A DNA stretch of 64,000 nt, from positions 41,654 to 105,653 of the forward strand of contig JAFXNA010000050.1 in the NCBI GenBank assembly GCA_017529865.1, given 5' to 3'. Origin of the DNA: Bacteroidaceae bacterium. GTDB lineage: Bacteria > Bacteroidota > Bacteroidia > Bacteroidales > Bacteroidaceae. The stretch's first letter is position 1; each line of letters begins with the position of its first letter. The position numbers were made by a program, and so were the translations under genes. The notes beneath the pieces were generated by a model. That model saw only the letters and a list, made by a program, of their open reading frames with translations, was not told the origin of the DNA and searched no databases. Shown here one piece after another: positions 17,375 through 27,865 of the stretch.

Positions 17375-19975
17375 GTGTTGAGAATAAGATATATATTAAA
17401 TATCGTTATGCTATTCCTGTCGCTTGGTGCACATGCCCAGGTGACAGGTGTGGTTATTGATTCCAAGACCCGTCAACCGATAGATTATGTCAATGTTTAT
17501 TATGAGGGAACAACGACTGGTGGCATGACTGACTCGAAAGGACGGTTCTCAATCAAGGAAGATGACCGCTGGAACGAACTGACGGTGTCGACGATGGGAT
17601 ATGTAACACAGAAGGTGCGGTTGGTTCCTGGTAAAAAGAAAAATCTAAAGATTATGTTGGTCAGTTCTCCTCGACAAATACAGGAAGTGACTGTGCAGGC
17701 TCGCCGTAGACGGTACAACAGGCGTGAGAATCCAGCGGTGGAGTTGATGCGAAAGGTGATTGCGAACAAGAAATCGTATGATCTTCGTCAGAAAGACTTT
17801 TATACTTATTCGAAATATGAGAAGATGGTGTTCTCGTTAAACGAGTTTACGGAAAAGGTGTTTGAGGAAAGTGAGATGAAACGTTTCGCTTTCCTCAAAG
17901 ACCATGTGGAGCGTTGTCCTGAGACAGGTAAACTGATTCTTCCGCTTACTGTTGATGAGACCATTTCTGAGATTTTGTATCGAAGGAGTCCACATACCGA
18001 GAAGACCGTCATTAAAGCGCAAAGCAATAAAGGAGTGAACGAGTTAGTCAACACGGGTGATATCCTCACGGGGATTATGAAAGACGTTTTCACAGATGTC
18101 GATATCTATGAGAACGAGTGTCGGTTGTTGCAGCATCCGTTTAAAAGTCCGATTGCCAATAGTGCCATTTCGTTCTATCGGTATTATATCGAAGATACGG
18201 TGATGATTGAAAACGATAAAGTGATTCAATTAGAATTTACTCCCAACAATCCACAGGATTTCGGCTTCTCGGGTACGCTTTTCGTCATGGCAGATTCAAG
18301 TTATCAGGTTCGTAAGGTTGTGCTGAATATCCCGATGCGAAGCGATGTGAATTTTGTGGAGAACATGATTATCACTCAAGACTTTGAAGAACTGCCTACA
18401 GGCGACCGAGTAGTGGTGAACAACGATATGTTGGTAGAACTGAAACTAGCATCGTTCTTGAATAAGTTGCAAGTTCAGCGTGTGATTCGCAACAACAACT
18501 ATTCGTTTGATGAGATTTCAGACAAGGTATTCAAACATATCAAGGGTACAGTTTATAAGGAACCTGATGCAGAAATGCAGGACGATGCTTATTGGAATGA
18601 ATACCGTGAGGTGGAGTTGACTCAGAGTGAAAGTCAGATGGGAACATTCCTTGACCGTTTGCAGAATGTCAAAGGTTTCAAATATGTCATCTTCGGCTTC
18701 AAAGCTCTGGTGGAGAACTTTGTGGAGACAGGTGACTCCACTCATAACTATGTAGATATCGGTCCGGTCAATACCATCATTACGAGTAACCATTATGACA
18801 AGTGGCGTTTTCGTGTGTCTGCGTTGACCAATGCGAATCTCAGTCCGCATCTCTTTGCGAGTGGTTATGTGGCGTATGGAACCAAGACACATCATGTATA
18901 TGGGAAGGCACAACTTACGTATTCATTCAATAAAAAGGCATATCTGCCTCGTGAGTTCCCGATGAACAATCTTTCCATCACGTATCTGAACGATGTGGTG
19001 AGTCCGTTTGACAAGTTCATCCCAACCGATAAGGATAATATGTTCTTGGCCGTCAAGGCTGTAAGTGTGGATCAGTTCAACCATACGAATGAGGTGAAAG
19101 TCGCATACGACCGCGAGTATCTCAATGGTTTGAAGTTCAATGCTTCGTTCACGCACACGAAAAACAGACCTGTCGATGCGCTGTTCTATCAGCCTCTCGA
19201 TGATGCTGGCGTACCAGTCAACGACCCTGCAAGGTGGAAGCATAGTATGACTACAACTGAAGCAAAAGCTGCTATTTCGTTTGAACCTGGTGCGGCATAC
19301 ATCAATACCAAACAGCGTCGAATAAAAATTAATAAGGAGGCTCCGATTATTACCGTGAGCCACACAATGGGTTTTAACAAGTTGCTGGGTGGTGAGTATG
19401 AATACAATGTGACAGAAGGAACTATCTATAAGCGCATTTGGATTCCAAACAGTTTCGGAAAGATGGATTTCTTGCTACAAGGAGGTATCCAGTGGAACAA
19501 AGTGCCGTTCCCGTTGCTTATCCATCCTGCTGCAAACCAATCGTATATTCTCGAAGATAATACATTTTCGTTGATTGGTAATCTGGAGTTCCTAAACGAC
19601 CGCTATCTATCGCTGATGTATGAATGGGATTTGAACGGAAAGCTATTCAATCGGATTCCGTTGCTGAAGAAACTGAAGTGGAGAGAGCTTGTCGGTGTGA
19701 ATGTGCTTTGGGGAACGCTTACTGATAAGAACAACCCTGCAAAGACCAACGATCCAAGTGGTATGTTCTACTTCCCGGGACACTTCCTTGCTGACGGGTC
19801 TTACGAATGCAATACGGTAGTGATGGAGCAGAAGACTCCATACGTTGAACTACGACTGGGTGTACACAACATTTTTAAATTGATACACATAGAATACGTA
19901 CGCCGACTCACTTATTGTGATAATCCAGGCATCAATCGCTGGGGAATCCGAGGGAAAGTGCGTATGAGCTTTTAG
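17375..19975 (+). CDS. DUF5686-family envelope protein with carboxypeptidase-like regulatory domain
   Basis: 866 residues. A hydrophobic signal peptide ending AHAQ (about residue 22) precedes a carboxypeptidase-regulatory-like domain (VTGVVIDSKTRQPIDYVNV, about 23-105). A charged R/Y linker and the long DUF5686 region follow (from about 115), with many beta-strand segments towards the end consistent with an outer-membrane barrel. The family is common in Bacteroidetes; its function is unknown to me. No ATG lies at the expected place: GTG at 17375 or TTG at 17378 must serve as start, since the first in-frame ATG (17408) would cut the signal peptide. It is likely transcribed from the 15951 promoter. 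Confidence 0.85.
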   Translation: MLRIRYILNIVMLFLSLGAHAQVTGVVIDSKTRQPIDYVNVYYEGTTTGGMTDSKGRFSIKEDDRWNELTVSTMGYVTQKVRLVPGKKKNLKIMLVSSPRQIQEVTVQARRRRYNRRENPAVELMRKVIANKKSYDLRQKDFYTYSKYEKMVFSLNEFTEKVFEESEMKRFAFLKDHVERCPETGKLILPLTVDETISEILYRRSPHTEKTVIKAQSNKGVNELVNTGDILTGIMKDVFTDVDIYENECRLLQHPFKSPIANSAISFYRYYIEDTVMIENDKVIQLEFTPNNPQDFGFSGTLFVMADSSYQVRKVVLNIPMRSDVNFVENMIITQDFEELPTGDRVVVNNDMLVELKLASFLNKLQVQRVIRNNNYSFDEISDKVFKHIKGTVYKEPDAEMQDDAYWNEYREVELTQSESQMGTFLDRLQNVKGFKYVIFGFKALVENFVETGDSTHNYVDIGPVNTIITSNHYDKWRFRVSALTNANLSPHLFASGYVAYGTKTHHVYGKAQLTYSFNKKAYLPREFPMNNLSITYLNDVVSPFDKFIPTDKDNMFLAVKAVSVDQFNHTNEVKVAYDREYLNGLKFNASFTHTKNRPVDALFYQPLDDAGVPVNDPARWKHSMTTTEAKAAISFEPGAAYINTKQRRIKINKEAPIITVSHTMGFNKLLGGEYEYNVTEGTIYKRIWIPNSFGKMDFLLQGGIQWNKVPFPLLIHPAANQSYILEDNTFSLIGNLEFLNDRYLSLMYEWDLNGKLFNRIPLLKKLKWRELVGVNVLWGTLTDKNNPAKTNDPSGMFYFPGHFLADGSYECNTVVMEQKTPYVELRLGVHNIFKLIHIEYVRRLTYCDNPGINRWGIRGKVRMSF

Positions 19976-20061
19976 GAGAATGTAAAAAATATAAAATGTA
20001 AAAATGTAAAAATGTAAAAATGCGAAAATGGTAAATGGTAAATGGTTACATGGTAAATGAA
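19976..20061 (+). repeat. aaaatgtaa / taaatggt tandem repeats
   Basis: Units of aaaatgtaaa are followed by aaatggt units, the same pair and order as at 10300-10363. An in-frame ATG at 20035 would translate nine codons of repeat before the signal peptide at 20062. Confidence 0.8.
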
Positions 20062-21285
20062 ATGAAACACATATTGATACTTCTCTTGTTGGCTTCTGCA
20101 GCGATGTCTGTGGGAGCACAAGATACGTTTAACCCGAAGCGAACCATCAAGGAGGTGAAAGCTCAGTTAAAAGCTGAGAAATACCAGCAGGCTGAAGATA
20201 TACTCAATAAAGCCATGAATGACCATCAGGAAGCGAAAACTAGCGCTGAGCTCCATTATCTTCGTCTACATGCGTTACGTGGTTTGGCTACTGCAGAAAA
20301 CCGTAACATGTTTCTGAATACCCGTCCTGATACCGCTAAGTATTTTACGTACATCAACCGCATCTACGAGTTCGGCTTTTCGTGTGACAGTCTTGATCGT
20401 TTGCCAGACAGAAAGGGTAGGGTGCGTCCTTCGTACACATCCTATATTATCAACACATTGGCGGCCTATCGCAACAATATCAAAAGTGGAGGTAAGTACT
20501 ACTATAAGAAAGATAAGTATGACGATGCTTATCGTTTTCTTGACTTATATCTCACAACACTCCATCATCCACTTATCACTGCTGCAAAAGACTACAAGGT
20601 GGATGATGATACCTTGTCCATTGCTCGCTTGGCGGTCTATTCGGCTTATAATGCTGCAAAACACCCGAATGTGATGAAATATCTGCAGACGGCGATGAAA
20701 GATACTATCGATTATGCGCTGTTGTGCCAGATTGGCAGTACATCGCTTATGACGATGAATGATACCACTCAGGCACTCAGCTATCTCCATAAAGGTTGGG
20801 AGACCGATCCATTGCAAGAGTATTTCTATGTTCATCTCATCGATTACCACGTAGAACATGAACAATATGTGGAGGCCATCGATATCATTGACCAACAACT
20901 GGAGGTAGAGCCTCAGAAACGTCTGCTTTGGTTTGTGAAAGGAAAGTGTGAGCAATGTCTCGATAGTGTCGACCTTGCTATTCAATGCTATCAAAAGGCT
21001 GTTGAATGCCAACCCGACGATGCGTTGTCGTATAGTAGTATCGGTGGTATCTATATCGATAAAGCACGTGAAGTGTACAATATCAACAACTATCAGCCTG
21101 GTACGCAGGCTTATACACGCGCGAAAAGACAACAGAACCAGATTTACGAGCAGGCCAAGTCGGCACTTGAGAATGCACGTAAATATGCGCCTGATAATAA
21201 AGCATTGTGGCACGATGGGTTGATGGAAGTCTATTTCAAACTGAACCTTGGTAAAGAACTTAAAGAATTGGAAAATGAAAAGTGA
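20062..21285 (+). CDS. Secreted tetratricopeptide-repeat protein
   Basis: 407 residues starting MKHILILLLLASAAM, with a signal peptide ending VGAQ. TPR-type helices run through most of the protein; the clearest units are around HKGWETDPLQEYFY, WFVKGKCEQCLDSVDLAIQCYQKAVE and the C-terminal YEQAKSALENARKYAPDNK. It probably acts as a periplasmic scaffold. No enzyme domain is seen. It is followed directly by the DUF4105 gene, whose start overlaps or abuts its stop, so the two products probably work or are made together. The earlier ATG at 20035 is repeat-derived. Confidence 0.82.
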   Translation: MKHILILLLLASAAMSVGAQDTFNPKRTIKEVKAQLKAEKYQQAEDILNKAMNDHQEAKTSAELHYLRLHALRGLATAENRNMFLNTRPDTAKYFTYINRIYEFGFSCDSLDRLPDRKGRVRPSYTSYIINTLAAYRNNIKSGGKYYYKKDKYDDAYRFLDLYLTTLHHPLITAAKDYKVDDDTLSIARLAVYSAYNAAKHPNVMKYLQTAMKDTIDYALLCQIGSTSLMTMNDTTQALSYLHKGWETDPLQEYFYVHLIDYHVEHEQYVEAIDIIDQQLEVEPQKRLLWFVKGKCEQCLDSVDLAIQCYQKAVECQPDDALSYSSIGGIYIDKAREVYNINNYQPGTQAYTRAKRQQNQIYEQAKSALENARKYAPDNKALWHDGLMEVYFKLNLGKELKELENEK

Positions 21286-22495
21286 AATGCGCGATAAATG
21301 TCTTACTCTCCTTTTTGTGCTGCTGACATGCTCGATGTCAGTAATGGCACAAGACGAACAGCCTGCTCCACAGCGACAGCTCGATTCGATGGAAGTATCA
21401 TTACTCACATGTACGCCTGGACCGGTAGCCTATTCTATGTATGGTCACTCTGCGCTTCGTGTGCATAACTATACAACCGATTTGGATGTGGTATTCAACT
21501 ATGGCGTATTCGACTATAGTGAGGACAATTTTGTGATGAAGTTCGTGAAGGGTGAGACCGATTACATCTTAGGAGCAGAATATGCAGTCGGGTTCTTCGG
21601 ACGTTATCGTGATGAGGGGGCTGGTATTTTGGAGCAAGTGCTCAACTTTTCGCAGGAAGAGTGTAACACACTCTATGTGCTTTTGATGGAAAACTTACGT
21701 CCTGAGAACCGTACCTATCGCTACAATTGGTTGTATGATAACTGTACGACCCGTGCTCGCGATGCGATAGAGCGAGCCATACAGGGTGAGGTTCGCTATC
21801 ATGCAGCTGACCCACAACTATCTGCACGTGCCATCCTCCATCAGTTTAATGTTGTGGATCGTTGGATGGAATTCGGTGAGAATCTTATCTTGGGTTACGA
21901 ACTCGACCGTACCTTGTCTAAACGTCAGCAGATGTTCATCCCTTCGTTTTATGCAGCGGATGTAGATAGTGCGACCATTCTTCGTGCTGATGGGCAAATC
22001 GTTCCTTTGGTGCGCGAGACCCGTCATCCATTGGAGCAGACACTCCCTAAGCGTGATTCTGATTTCGATACGCCGATGCTGACGTTTATCCTTTTGTTCG
22101 TGATTGTTGCAGCCATTTCTGTCATCGAACTGCGCCGCAAACAAACTTTTAAGTGGCTTGATGTCACATTGTCAGTATTGGTGGGTTTGGCAGGACTGCT
22201 GGTTGCCTTTCTTTTCTTCTTCTCCGAACATGCAGGAGTCAGCACCAACATCCTTGTTATCCTCTTCAACCCACTTGCATTTGTGTGGATTCCATTTATC
22301 ATCCTTCGTCGGACTCGTGTGATCAACTATGTAATTTTGGCAGAGTTCATTGCTTTTTTTATCGTTGCCGTTGTTGTCCGACAGTGTCTTGATGCTGCAA
22401 TTTGGCCTTTGGTATCCACTTTGTTGTTAAGAGTTATCGTAAATATTTTCATAAATCATAATAAATCACTATCTTTGCAGTCGAATTTAGCTTAA
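21275..22495 (+). CDS. DUF4105 membrane protein
   Basis: About 406 residues. An N-terminal signal peptide ends SVMAQ. A periplasmic DUF4105 domain (about 35-260) follows, with the landmarks LLTCTPGPVAYSMYGHSALRV, DYILGAEY and NWLYDNCTTRARD. Three or four membrane helices occupy the C-terminal third. The conserved Cys, His, Asn and Asp suggest an enzyme of the NlpC/P60-like fold, but this is inference. The start is either ATG 21275, overlapping the TPR stop by 11 bases, or ATG 21287 just after it. The secA promoter lies within the last 50 bases of this gene. Confidence 0.82.
   Translation: MKSEMRDKCLTLLFVLLTCSMSVMAQDEQPAPQRQLDSMEVSLLTCTPGPVAYSMYGHSALRVHNYTTDLDVVFNYGVFDYSEDNFVMKFVKGETDYILGAEYAVGFFGRYRDEGAGILEQVLNFSQEECNTLYVLLMENLRPENRTYRYNWLYDNCTTRARDAIERAIQGEVRYHAADPQLSARAILHQFNVVDRWMEFGENLILGYELDRTLSKRQQMFIPSFYAADVDSATILRADGQIVPLVRETRHPLEQTLPKRDSDFDTPMLTFILLFVIVAAISVIELRRKQTFKWLDVTLSVLVGLAGLLVAFLFFFSEHAGVSTNILVILFNPLAFVWIPFIILRRTRVINYVILAEFIAFFIVAVVVRQCLDAAIWPLVSTLLLRVIVNIFINHNKSLSLQSNLA
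22447..22477 (+). promoter_or_regulatory. Promoter of secA
   Basis: TATCTTTG (22470-22477) with TTTC 19 bases upstream (22447-22450). It lies inside the end of the DUF4105 coding sequence, about 68 bases before the secA start. Confidence 0.65.
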
Positions 22496-22530
22496 TAGGT
22501 TAATAGCTTTATGGCTTAATAGAGAAATCA
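22484..22530 (+). repeat. tagcttaata tandem repeat in the secA leader
   Basis: Four or five units of tagcttaata / taggttaata. The repeat supplies the TAA stop of the DUF4105 gene and forms the secA leader; similar to 8027-8067. Confidence 0.7.
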
Positions 22531-22544
22531 AATAGAATAATATA

Positions 22545-25500
22545 ATGGGATTTAATGACTTCATGACCAAACTCTTTGGTAATAAAGCCCAAAGAGATAT
22601 CAAGGCAATCCGTCCGTTTGTGGAACAAATCAACAAGATTTACCCACAGATGGCTTCATTGTCAAATGATGAGTTGCGTGCCAAGACACAAGAGTTGAAG
22701 CAGGAGATTCAAGCTTCTGCTGCCGATTTGCGAAAGGAAATCGATGATATCAAGGCACAAATTGAACAAACCGAGATTCAGGACCGTGCTCCTCTCTTCG
22801 AAAAGGTAGACAAACTCGAAGCACAGATTCTCGAGGTTTACGACCGTAAGCTCGACGAAATCTTGCCGACCGTTTATGCCATTGTGAAAGATACCTGTCG
22901 TCGTTTCCGTGAAGCAAAGTCCATCGAGGACTTGGCACTTACGCCTACCGATTTCGACCGTGAGGCAGTCATTCGCTATCCTGGAGTGGTAGAAATTGTT
23001 GATGAGAAAGTTCTCATTCATGAGGTCTACGATGGAGCTCCTAACATCTGGATTCCATACGACTGTCAGCTCTTCGGTGGTGTTGTACTCCATCAAGGTA
23101 AGATTGCCGAGATGATGACGGGTGAAGGTAAGACCCTTACCTCTATTCTCCCAGTCTTCCTCAATGCGCTCACAGGAAATGGAGTGCATGTAGTGACAGT
23201 GAACGATTATCTAGCAAAACGTGACTCCGAGTGGAACTCACCGGTGTTCCTTTTCCACCAGATGAATGTCGATTGTATCGACAAGCATCAGCCTAACTCT
23301 CCGGCACGTCGCAAGGCCTATCAGGCTGAAGTGACTTACGGTACCAACAACGAGTTCGGTTTCGACTACTTGCGTGACAATATGGCCATGCGTCCCGAAG
23401 ACCTTGTTCAGCGTTCACACAATTATGCGATTGTCGATGAGGTCGACTCTGTGTTGATTGATGATGCCCGTACGCCACTTATTATCTCTGGTCCTGTGCC
23501 AAAAGGTGACGACCAGATGTTCGACGAGTTCTGTCCATATATCGAGAAACTAGTTGAGGTACAGCGTCGTCAGACCACTCAGTACCTCTCCGAAGCGAAG
23601 AAACTCATTGATAGTGATGACCAGAAAGACATTGAGGCTGGATTCCTCTCACTCTTCCGCGCCTACAAGTCACTCCCAAAGAATAAGGCACTTATCAAAT
23701 ATCTCTCAGAACCAGGTATCAAGACCGGACTCCTGAAAACAGAGGAAATCTACATGGAGAACAACAACCGCCGTATGCCGGAAGCTGTTGAACCTCTTTA
23801 TTTCGTCTGCGACGAGAAACAGAAGTCGGTTGAGATGACTGATAAGGGTAACCAACTGATTGCTGACATCGTAAAAGATGACTCTTTCTTTGTGCTGCCT
23901 GATATCACTTCACAGCTCTCAGAACTCGAGGCGCAGCATCTGCCTGAAGAAGAGTATATTGCCAAGAAAGATGAACTCATGCAGGACTATGCAGTCAAGA
24001 GCGAACGTGTACACACCATGCAGCAACTCCTCAAGGCCTATACCATGTTCGAGATCGATGATGACTATGTAGTGATGGATGGTGAAGTGAAGATAGTCGA
24101 TGAGCAGACCGGACGTATCATGGAAGGTCGTCGCTGGTCGGATGGTCTCCATCAAGCTGTCGAAGCAAAGGAACACGTGAAGGTCGAAGCGGCTACACAG
24201 ACTTATGCTACCATCACCCTGCAGAACTACTTCCGTATGTACCATAAATTGGCAGGTATGACCGGTACGGCCATCACCGAGGCAGGTGAGTTCTGGGATA
24301 TCTACAAACTCGATGTGGTCGAGATTCCTACCAACGTGCCAGTTATTCGTGACGACCAGAACGACCGTGTCTACAAGACCAATCGTGAGAAATACAAGGC
24401 TGTCATCGAAGAGATTGAAAAACTCGTTGCTGCCGGACGTCCAGTCCTTGTGGGTACTACCTCTGTCGAGATTTCCGAAATGTTGAGCAAGATGCTCAAT
24501 ATGCGTAAGATTCCACATAATGTCCTCAATGCAAAACTGCATGCCCGCGAGGCCGATATCGTGAAAGATGCCGGTCAGACCAGTCGCGTCACTATTGCTA
24601 CCAACATGGCAGGTCGTGGTACCGACATCAAGCTATCACCAGAAGTACGTGCTGCTGGTGGTCTCGCTATCATTGGTACAGAGCGTCATGAGAGCCGTCG
24701 TGTCGACCGCCAGTTGCGTGGACGTGCCGGACGTCAGGGTGACCCAGGTTCATCTGTCTTCTATGTCAGTCTTGAGGACAAGCTCATGCGTCTGTTTGCT
24801 TCCGACCGTATTTCTAAAATTATGGACCGCATGGGCTTCGAGGATGGAGAGATGATTGAGCACCCGATGATCAACAAGTCTATCGAACGTGCACAGAAGA
24901 AAGTTGAGGAGAATAACTTTGGTATCCGTAAACGTCTGCTTGAGTACGATGATGTGATGAACAAGCAGCGTAAGGTGATTTACGAGCGTCGTCGTCATGC
25001 TTTGATGGGTGAACGAATCGGTATGGATATCTCTAACATCATCTGGGATCGCGTCAATAAGGTGATTCTGGAGAATGACTACGATGGTTGCAAGGAGAAC
25101 TTCTTCCGTCTGTTTGCGATGGACTTCCCGTTCACTGCTGAGCAGTACGAGGACAATCGCGAGCGTTGTGTCGATGAGGCTTACGATATTGTGTTGGAGA
25201 ACTTCAAGAGACGTTCCGAACGTCTGGCGAATACAGCATGGCCGGTCATCAAGAATGTCTACGAAGAGAAGGGTAGTATGTATGAGAATATCCTCATTCC
25301 ACTCACCGATGGACATCGAGGCTATCAGATTTCTGTTCCTCTGAAAGAAGCATACGAACAGCAGGCAGGTAACATTTTCATGGTGTTCGAGAAACTCATC
25401 TTGCTCCACACCATCGATGAGGCATGGCAGGAGAACCTCCGTCTGCTCGATGAACTCAAGCATTCCGTTCAGAATGCCAGCTACGAGCAGAAAGACCCGT

Positions 25501-25856
25501 TGCTCATCTTCAAACTTGAGTCTGTCAACCTTTTCGACAATATGATTAACGAAATCAACGACGGCACCATCTCTGTTCTCATGCGTTGCAGTCTGCCGGT
25601 AGCCAATCCAGAAGAGGTTCGTCAGGCACCTGCACAGCAACGTGCTCCACAGCGTCGCTACGTAGAGTCGAAGCAAGACCTCAGTGAGCCATCTGAGACA
25701 CAGCGTGGTATGCAGCAAGCAGCCAGTGGTGACACTCGCTCACGTCAGCAGGTCGTTCAGACCATCCGCAATGAAGGACCGAAGATTGGACGCAACGACC
25801 CCTGTCCATGTGGTTCAGGCAAGAAGTTCAAGAACTGTCACGGTCAAGGACTGTAA
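22545..25856 (+). CDS. secA: Preprotein translocase ATPase SecA
   Basis: 1103 residues, the size usual for Bacteroidetes SecA, which is longer than the E. coli protein. It drives export of unfolded preproteins through SecYEG by ATP hydrolysis at the inner membrane. Landmarks are Walker A MMTGEGKT, the DEAD-like box [46 protein letters not shown] and [15 protein letters not shown]. The C-terminal zinc motif is [17 protein letters not shown]. An extra N-terminal coiled segment (about 45-90) and an insertion near 335-385 account for the length. It has its own promoter and a strong terminator. Confidence 0.98.
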   Translation: MGFNDFMTKLFGNKAQRDIKAIRPFVEQINKIYPQMASLSNDELRAKTQELKQEIQASAADLRKEIDDIKAQIEQTEIQDRAPLFEKVDKLEAQILEVYDRKLDEILPTVYAIVKDTCRRFREAKSIEDLALTPTDFDREAVIRYPGVVEIVDEKVLIHEVYDGAPNIWIPYDCQLFGGVVLHQGKIAEMMTGEGKTLTSILPVFLNALTGNGVHVVTVNDYLAKRDSEWNSPVFLFHQMNVDCIDKHQPNSPARRKAYQAEVTYGTNNEFGFDYLRDNMAMRPEDLVQRSHNYAIVDEVDSVLIDDARTPLIISGPVPKGDDQMFDEFCPYIEKLVEVQRRQTTQYLSEAKKLIDSDDQKDIEAGFLSLFRAYKSLPKNKALIKYLSEPGIKTGLLKTEEIYMENNNRRMPEAVEPLYFVCDEKQKSVEMTDKGNQLIADIVKDDSFFVLPDITSQLSELEAQHLPEEEYIAKKDELMQDYAVKSERVHTMQQLLKAYTMFEIDDDYVVMDGEVKIVDEQTGRIMEGRRWSDGLHQAVEAKEHVKVEAATQTYATITLQNYFRMYHKLAGMTGTAITEAGEFWDIYKLDVVEIPTNVPVIRDDQNDRVYKTNREKYKAVIEEIEKLVAAGRPVLVGTTSVEISEMLSKMLNMRKIPHNVLNAKLHAREADIVKDAGQTSRVTIATNMAGRGTDIKLSPEVRAAGGLAIIGTERHESRRVDRQLRGRAGRQGDPGSSVFYVSLEDKLMRLFASDRISKIMDRMGFEDGEMIEHPMINKSIERAQKKVEENNFGIRKRLLEYDDVMNKQRKVIYERRRHALMGERIGMDISNIIWDRVNKVILENDYDGCKENFFRLFAMDFPFTAEQYEDNRERCVDEAYDIVLENFKRRSERLANTAWPVIKNVYEEKGSMYENILIPLTDGHRGYQISVPLKEAYEQQAGNIFMVFEKLILLHTIDEAWQENLRLLDELKHSVQNASYEQKDPLLIFKLESVNLFDNMINEINDGTISVLMRCSLPVANPEEVRQAPAQQRAPQRRYVESKQDLSEPSETQRGMQQAASGDTRSRQQVVQTIRNEGPKIGRNDPCPCGSGKKFKNCHGQGL

Positions 25857-25869
25857 GTCCATCTCGCAC

Positions 25870-25914
25870 ACAAAAGAAATCCGTCAACCGATTAAGGTTG
25901 GCGGATTCTTTTGT
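25870..25914. terminator. Bidirectional terminator between secA and the amylase gene
   Basis: An AATCCGTCAACC / GGTTGGCGGATT stem with a six-base loop is extended by ACAAAAG / CTTTTGT arms. It lies between two convergent genes. Confidence 0.85.
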
Positions 25915-26002
25915 ATCTGAAAACAGCAAATCGTAAGCGCTAAGTAGTTAGGCTAGCGAAAAGGCTGATAGCAGTTGAAGGTTTATTCCACAAGTCGTCG
26001 AA

Positions 26003-27823
26003 TCAGAACTTCAGGACGAGGCCGTTACGTGCTGGGATGTGGACGGGGATGATGTGCTCACATTCTATCTCGACGGTCTGTGTGTTACCTGTGAGGAGGT
26101 CGGTGGCATCGCGTACACCTGTGCGCAGATGGAGGTATTCGACTGCATGTGTGGGGATGCGGACATCGGCCCACATCTCTGTATCGGCAAAGTTGGCAAC
26201 AACAAGGATGGTTTCGTTCTTAGCCTTGCGCAAGAAGGCAAAGAGACGGTTGGTATCCATTGCCTGATTCTCATAGTTGGCATACATGAGGTCGAATGTC
26301 TGACCTTCTGTGATGGCTCGCTCGGTAGCTGCGATGTTGAGCACACGGGTATAGTAGTCGACTGATTCGCGCTCACGGTCTCTGAGCTGGTGGCCATCGA
26401 AACGGTCATCTTTACGCCAGCGACAGAAGGCATCGGTGCTCCAGTAGTCGAAGATGGTGGTACGTCCGTCGCTACCGCTGAAACCTGCATCTTCCATTCC
26501 GTCGATACCGAGTGCCTGACCCTGATAGACCATGAACGGATTGGTGCGCATAAGGGCCGAAACAAGTAGGGCAGGATAGGCCTTACGAGGTTCTCCTGCG
26601 AAGTAGGGAGATGCAATGCGTTGTTCGTCGTGGTTCTCAAGGAAGTTGAGCATGTGCTGCTGGATGTCGTCGATAGACTGCCAACATTGTGTAATGAGCG
26701 ATGCACTTGCTCCGCCTACCACACTACGCAATGTGTCGTACATGCCGACTTTGTCGTAGAGATAATCGAAATGACCTCGATAAATGTAGTTACGATATTC
26801 GTTTGGGTTGTATACCTCGGCTATGAATATGATGTTCTTGTGTTCGCTCTTGATTTGCGGGATGGCCCATTCCCAGAACTCTACAGGCACCATCTCGGCC
26901 ATATCGCAACGAAATCCATCGATGCCTTTCGATGCCCAGAAACGAAGGATATCTAGCATCTTTGACCAGGTATCAGGGTAGGTGAAAAGAAAACGACCTC
27001 CCCCAACCCCTCCTAAGGAAGGGAGTTGTGTGTCGTAACCCAATCCTCTCCCCTTGGGGGAGATTAGAGAGGGGTTCCCAAGGTGTCCATAGCCACGAAT
27101 GCCATCAGTCGGAACTGTCGTATTGAGTTGCTCAGCAATGGTCAGGTCGAGCTGCCGTGTTGACGGATTGATGCCGTAATTCAGTTTTATCGTCTCATAC
27201 CAGTCGTTCTTGGAAGGACGAGCTGAAAAGCAGTCGTTGCCAGTCACACGCGCAGGATATTCATCATAGGATGTATTCTCTCCTGCTATATCGCTGATAT
27301 CCAGATGCTGTCCTGGCAGGTAGTAGAAATTGTTCTGTGTGGAGAATGCTGTCTCACGATCGTCGTTCTCGCCTAAATCGGACACTCCCATGGGCTTGGC
27401 GTCTGAGCCATACTGACGAGCTACATGGTTGGGCACAAAGTCGATAATCATCTTCAGACCGGCACGATGGGTACGAGCGACAAGTGCCTCGAATTCCTTC
27501 ATGCGCTGCGGTACATCGACCGCCAAGTCGGGGTCGATATCGTAGTAATCCTTAATGGCATAAGGACTGCCGGCATTTCCTTTTACAACGGCTGGATTGT
27601 CGGCCTTGATGCCATAGCGTGAGTAGTTGGTCTTCGTGGCGTGTTCGATGAGACCCGTATACCAAATATAGTTAAAACCAAGACCCCGTATGTGTTTCAG
27701 GGCCTTGGTTGTGTAGTCATTCATCTTGCCGCATCCGTTCTGGTCAATGGAACCATTACGGACATTCTCCTTGCTGACAGCGCCAAACAAGCGCGGCAGG
27801 GTCTGATAGATGATAGGACGCAT
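26003..27823 (-). CDS. GH13 alpha-amylase family glycosidase
   Basis: 606 residues with no evident signal peptide, so probably cytoplasmic, acting on alpha-glucans or imported maltooligosaccharides. All four GH13 regions are visible: DFVPNH (128-133), GFRCDMAE with nucleophile Asp307, FIAEVYNP with acid/base Glu336 and FLENHDEQ with Asp399. The exact substrate is not clear. Residues about 250-277, between the third strand region and the nucleophile, are encoded by a GC-rich repeat and look inserted: low-complexity G/P/S/L sequence flanked by normal family sequence. Its neighbour is fabD, 42 bases upstream, on the same strand. Confidence 0.88.
   Translation of the reverse strand: MRPIIYQTLPRLFGAVSKENVRNGSIDQNGCGKMNDYTTKALKHIRGLGFNYIWYTGLIEHATKTNYSRYGIKADNPAVVKGNAGSPYAIKDYYDIDPDLAVDVPQRMKEFEALVARTHRAGLKMIIDFVPNHVARQYGSDAKPMGVSDLGENDDRETAFSTQNNFYYLPGQHLDISDIAGENTSYDEYPARVTGNDCFSARPSKNDWYETIKLNYGINPSTRQLDLTIAEQLNTTVPTDGIRGYGHLGNPSLISPKGRGLGYDTQLPSLGGVGGGRFLFTYPDTWSKMLDILRFWASKGIDGFRCDMAEMVPVEFWEWAIPQIKSEHKNIIFIAEVYNPNEYRNYIYRGHFDYLYDKVGMYDTLRSVVGGASASLITQCWQSIDDIQQHMLNFLENHDEQRIASPYFAGEPRKAYPALLVSALMRTNPFMVYQGQALGIDGMEDAGFSGSDGRTTIFDYWSTDAFCRWRKDDRFDGHQLRDRERESVDYYTRVLNIAATERAITEGQTFDLMYANYENQAMDTNRLFAFLRKAKNETILVVANFADTEMWADVRIPTHAVEYLHLRTGVRDATDLLTGNTQTVEIECEHIIPVHIPARNGLVLKF
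26997..27078 (-). repeat. GC-rich palindromic repeat inside the amylase gene
   Basis: In coding orientation it contains aacccctctctaatctccccc, broken here as aacccctctc / taatctccccc, then aaggggagaggattggg, and a second inverted pair around ctcccttcc...ggaggggttggggg. It shares its core with 13816-13869 and keeps the frame open for 28 codons. Confidence 0.85.
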
Positions 27824-27830
27824 AGTTTAA

Positions 27831-27861
27831 TTTACTATTTGACCATTTACTATTTACTATT
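27831..27861 (-). repeat. accatttactatttacta repeat before the amylase gene
   Basis: Units of ttactattt / accattt lie between fabD and the amylase start. On the coding strand they read aaatagtaaatggt, the family seen at 10340, 20030 and 61815. Confidence 0.7.
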
Positions 27862-27865
27862 TCAG

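Noticed and set aside
24750..25718. 322-codon open frame antisense to secA
   Set aside because: Full overlap with the conserved end of SecA and no protein-family features; a shadow frame.
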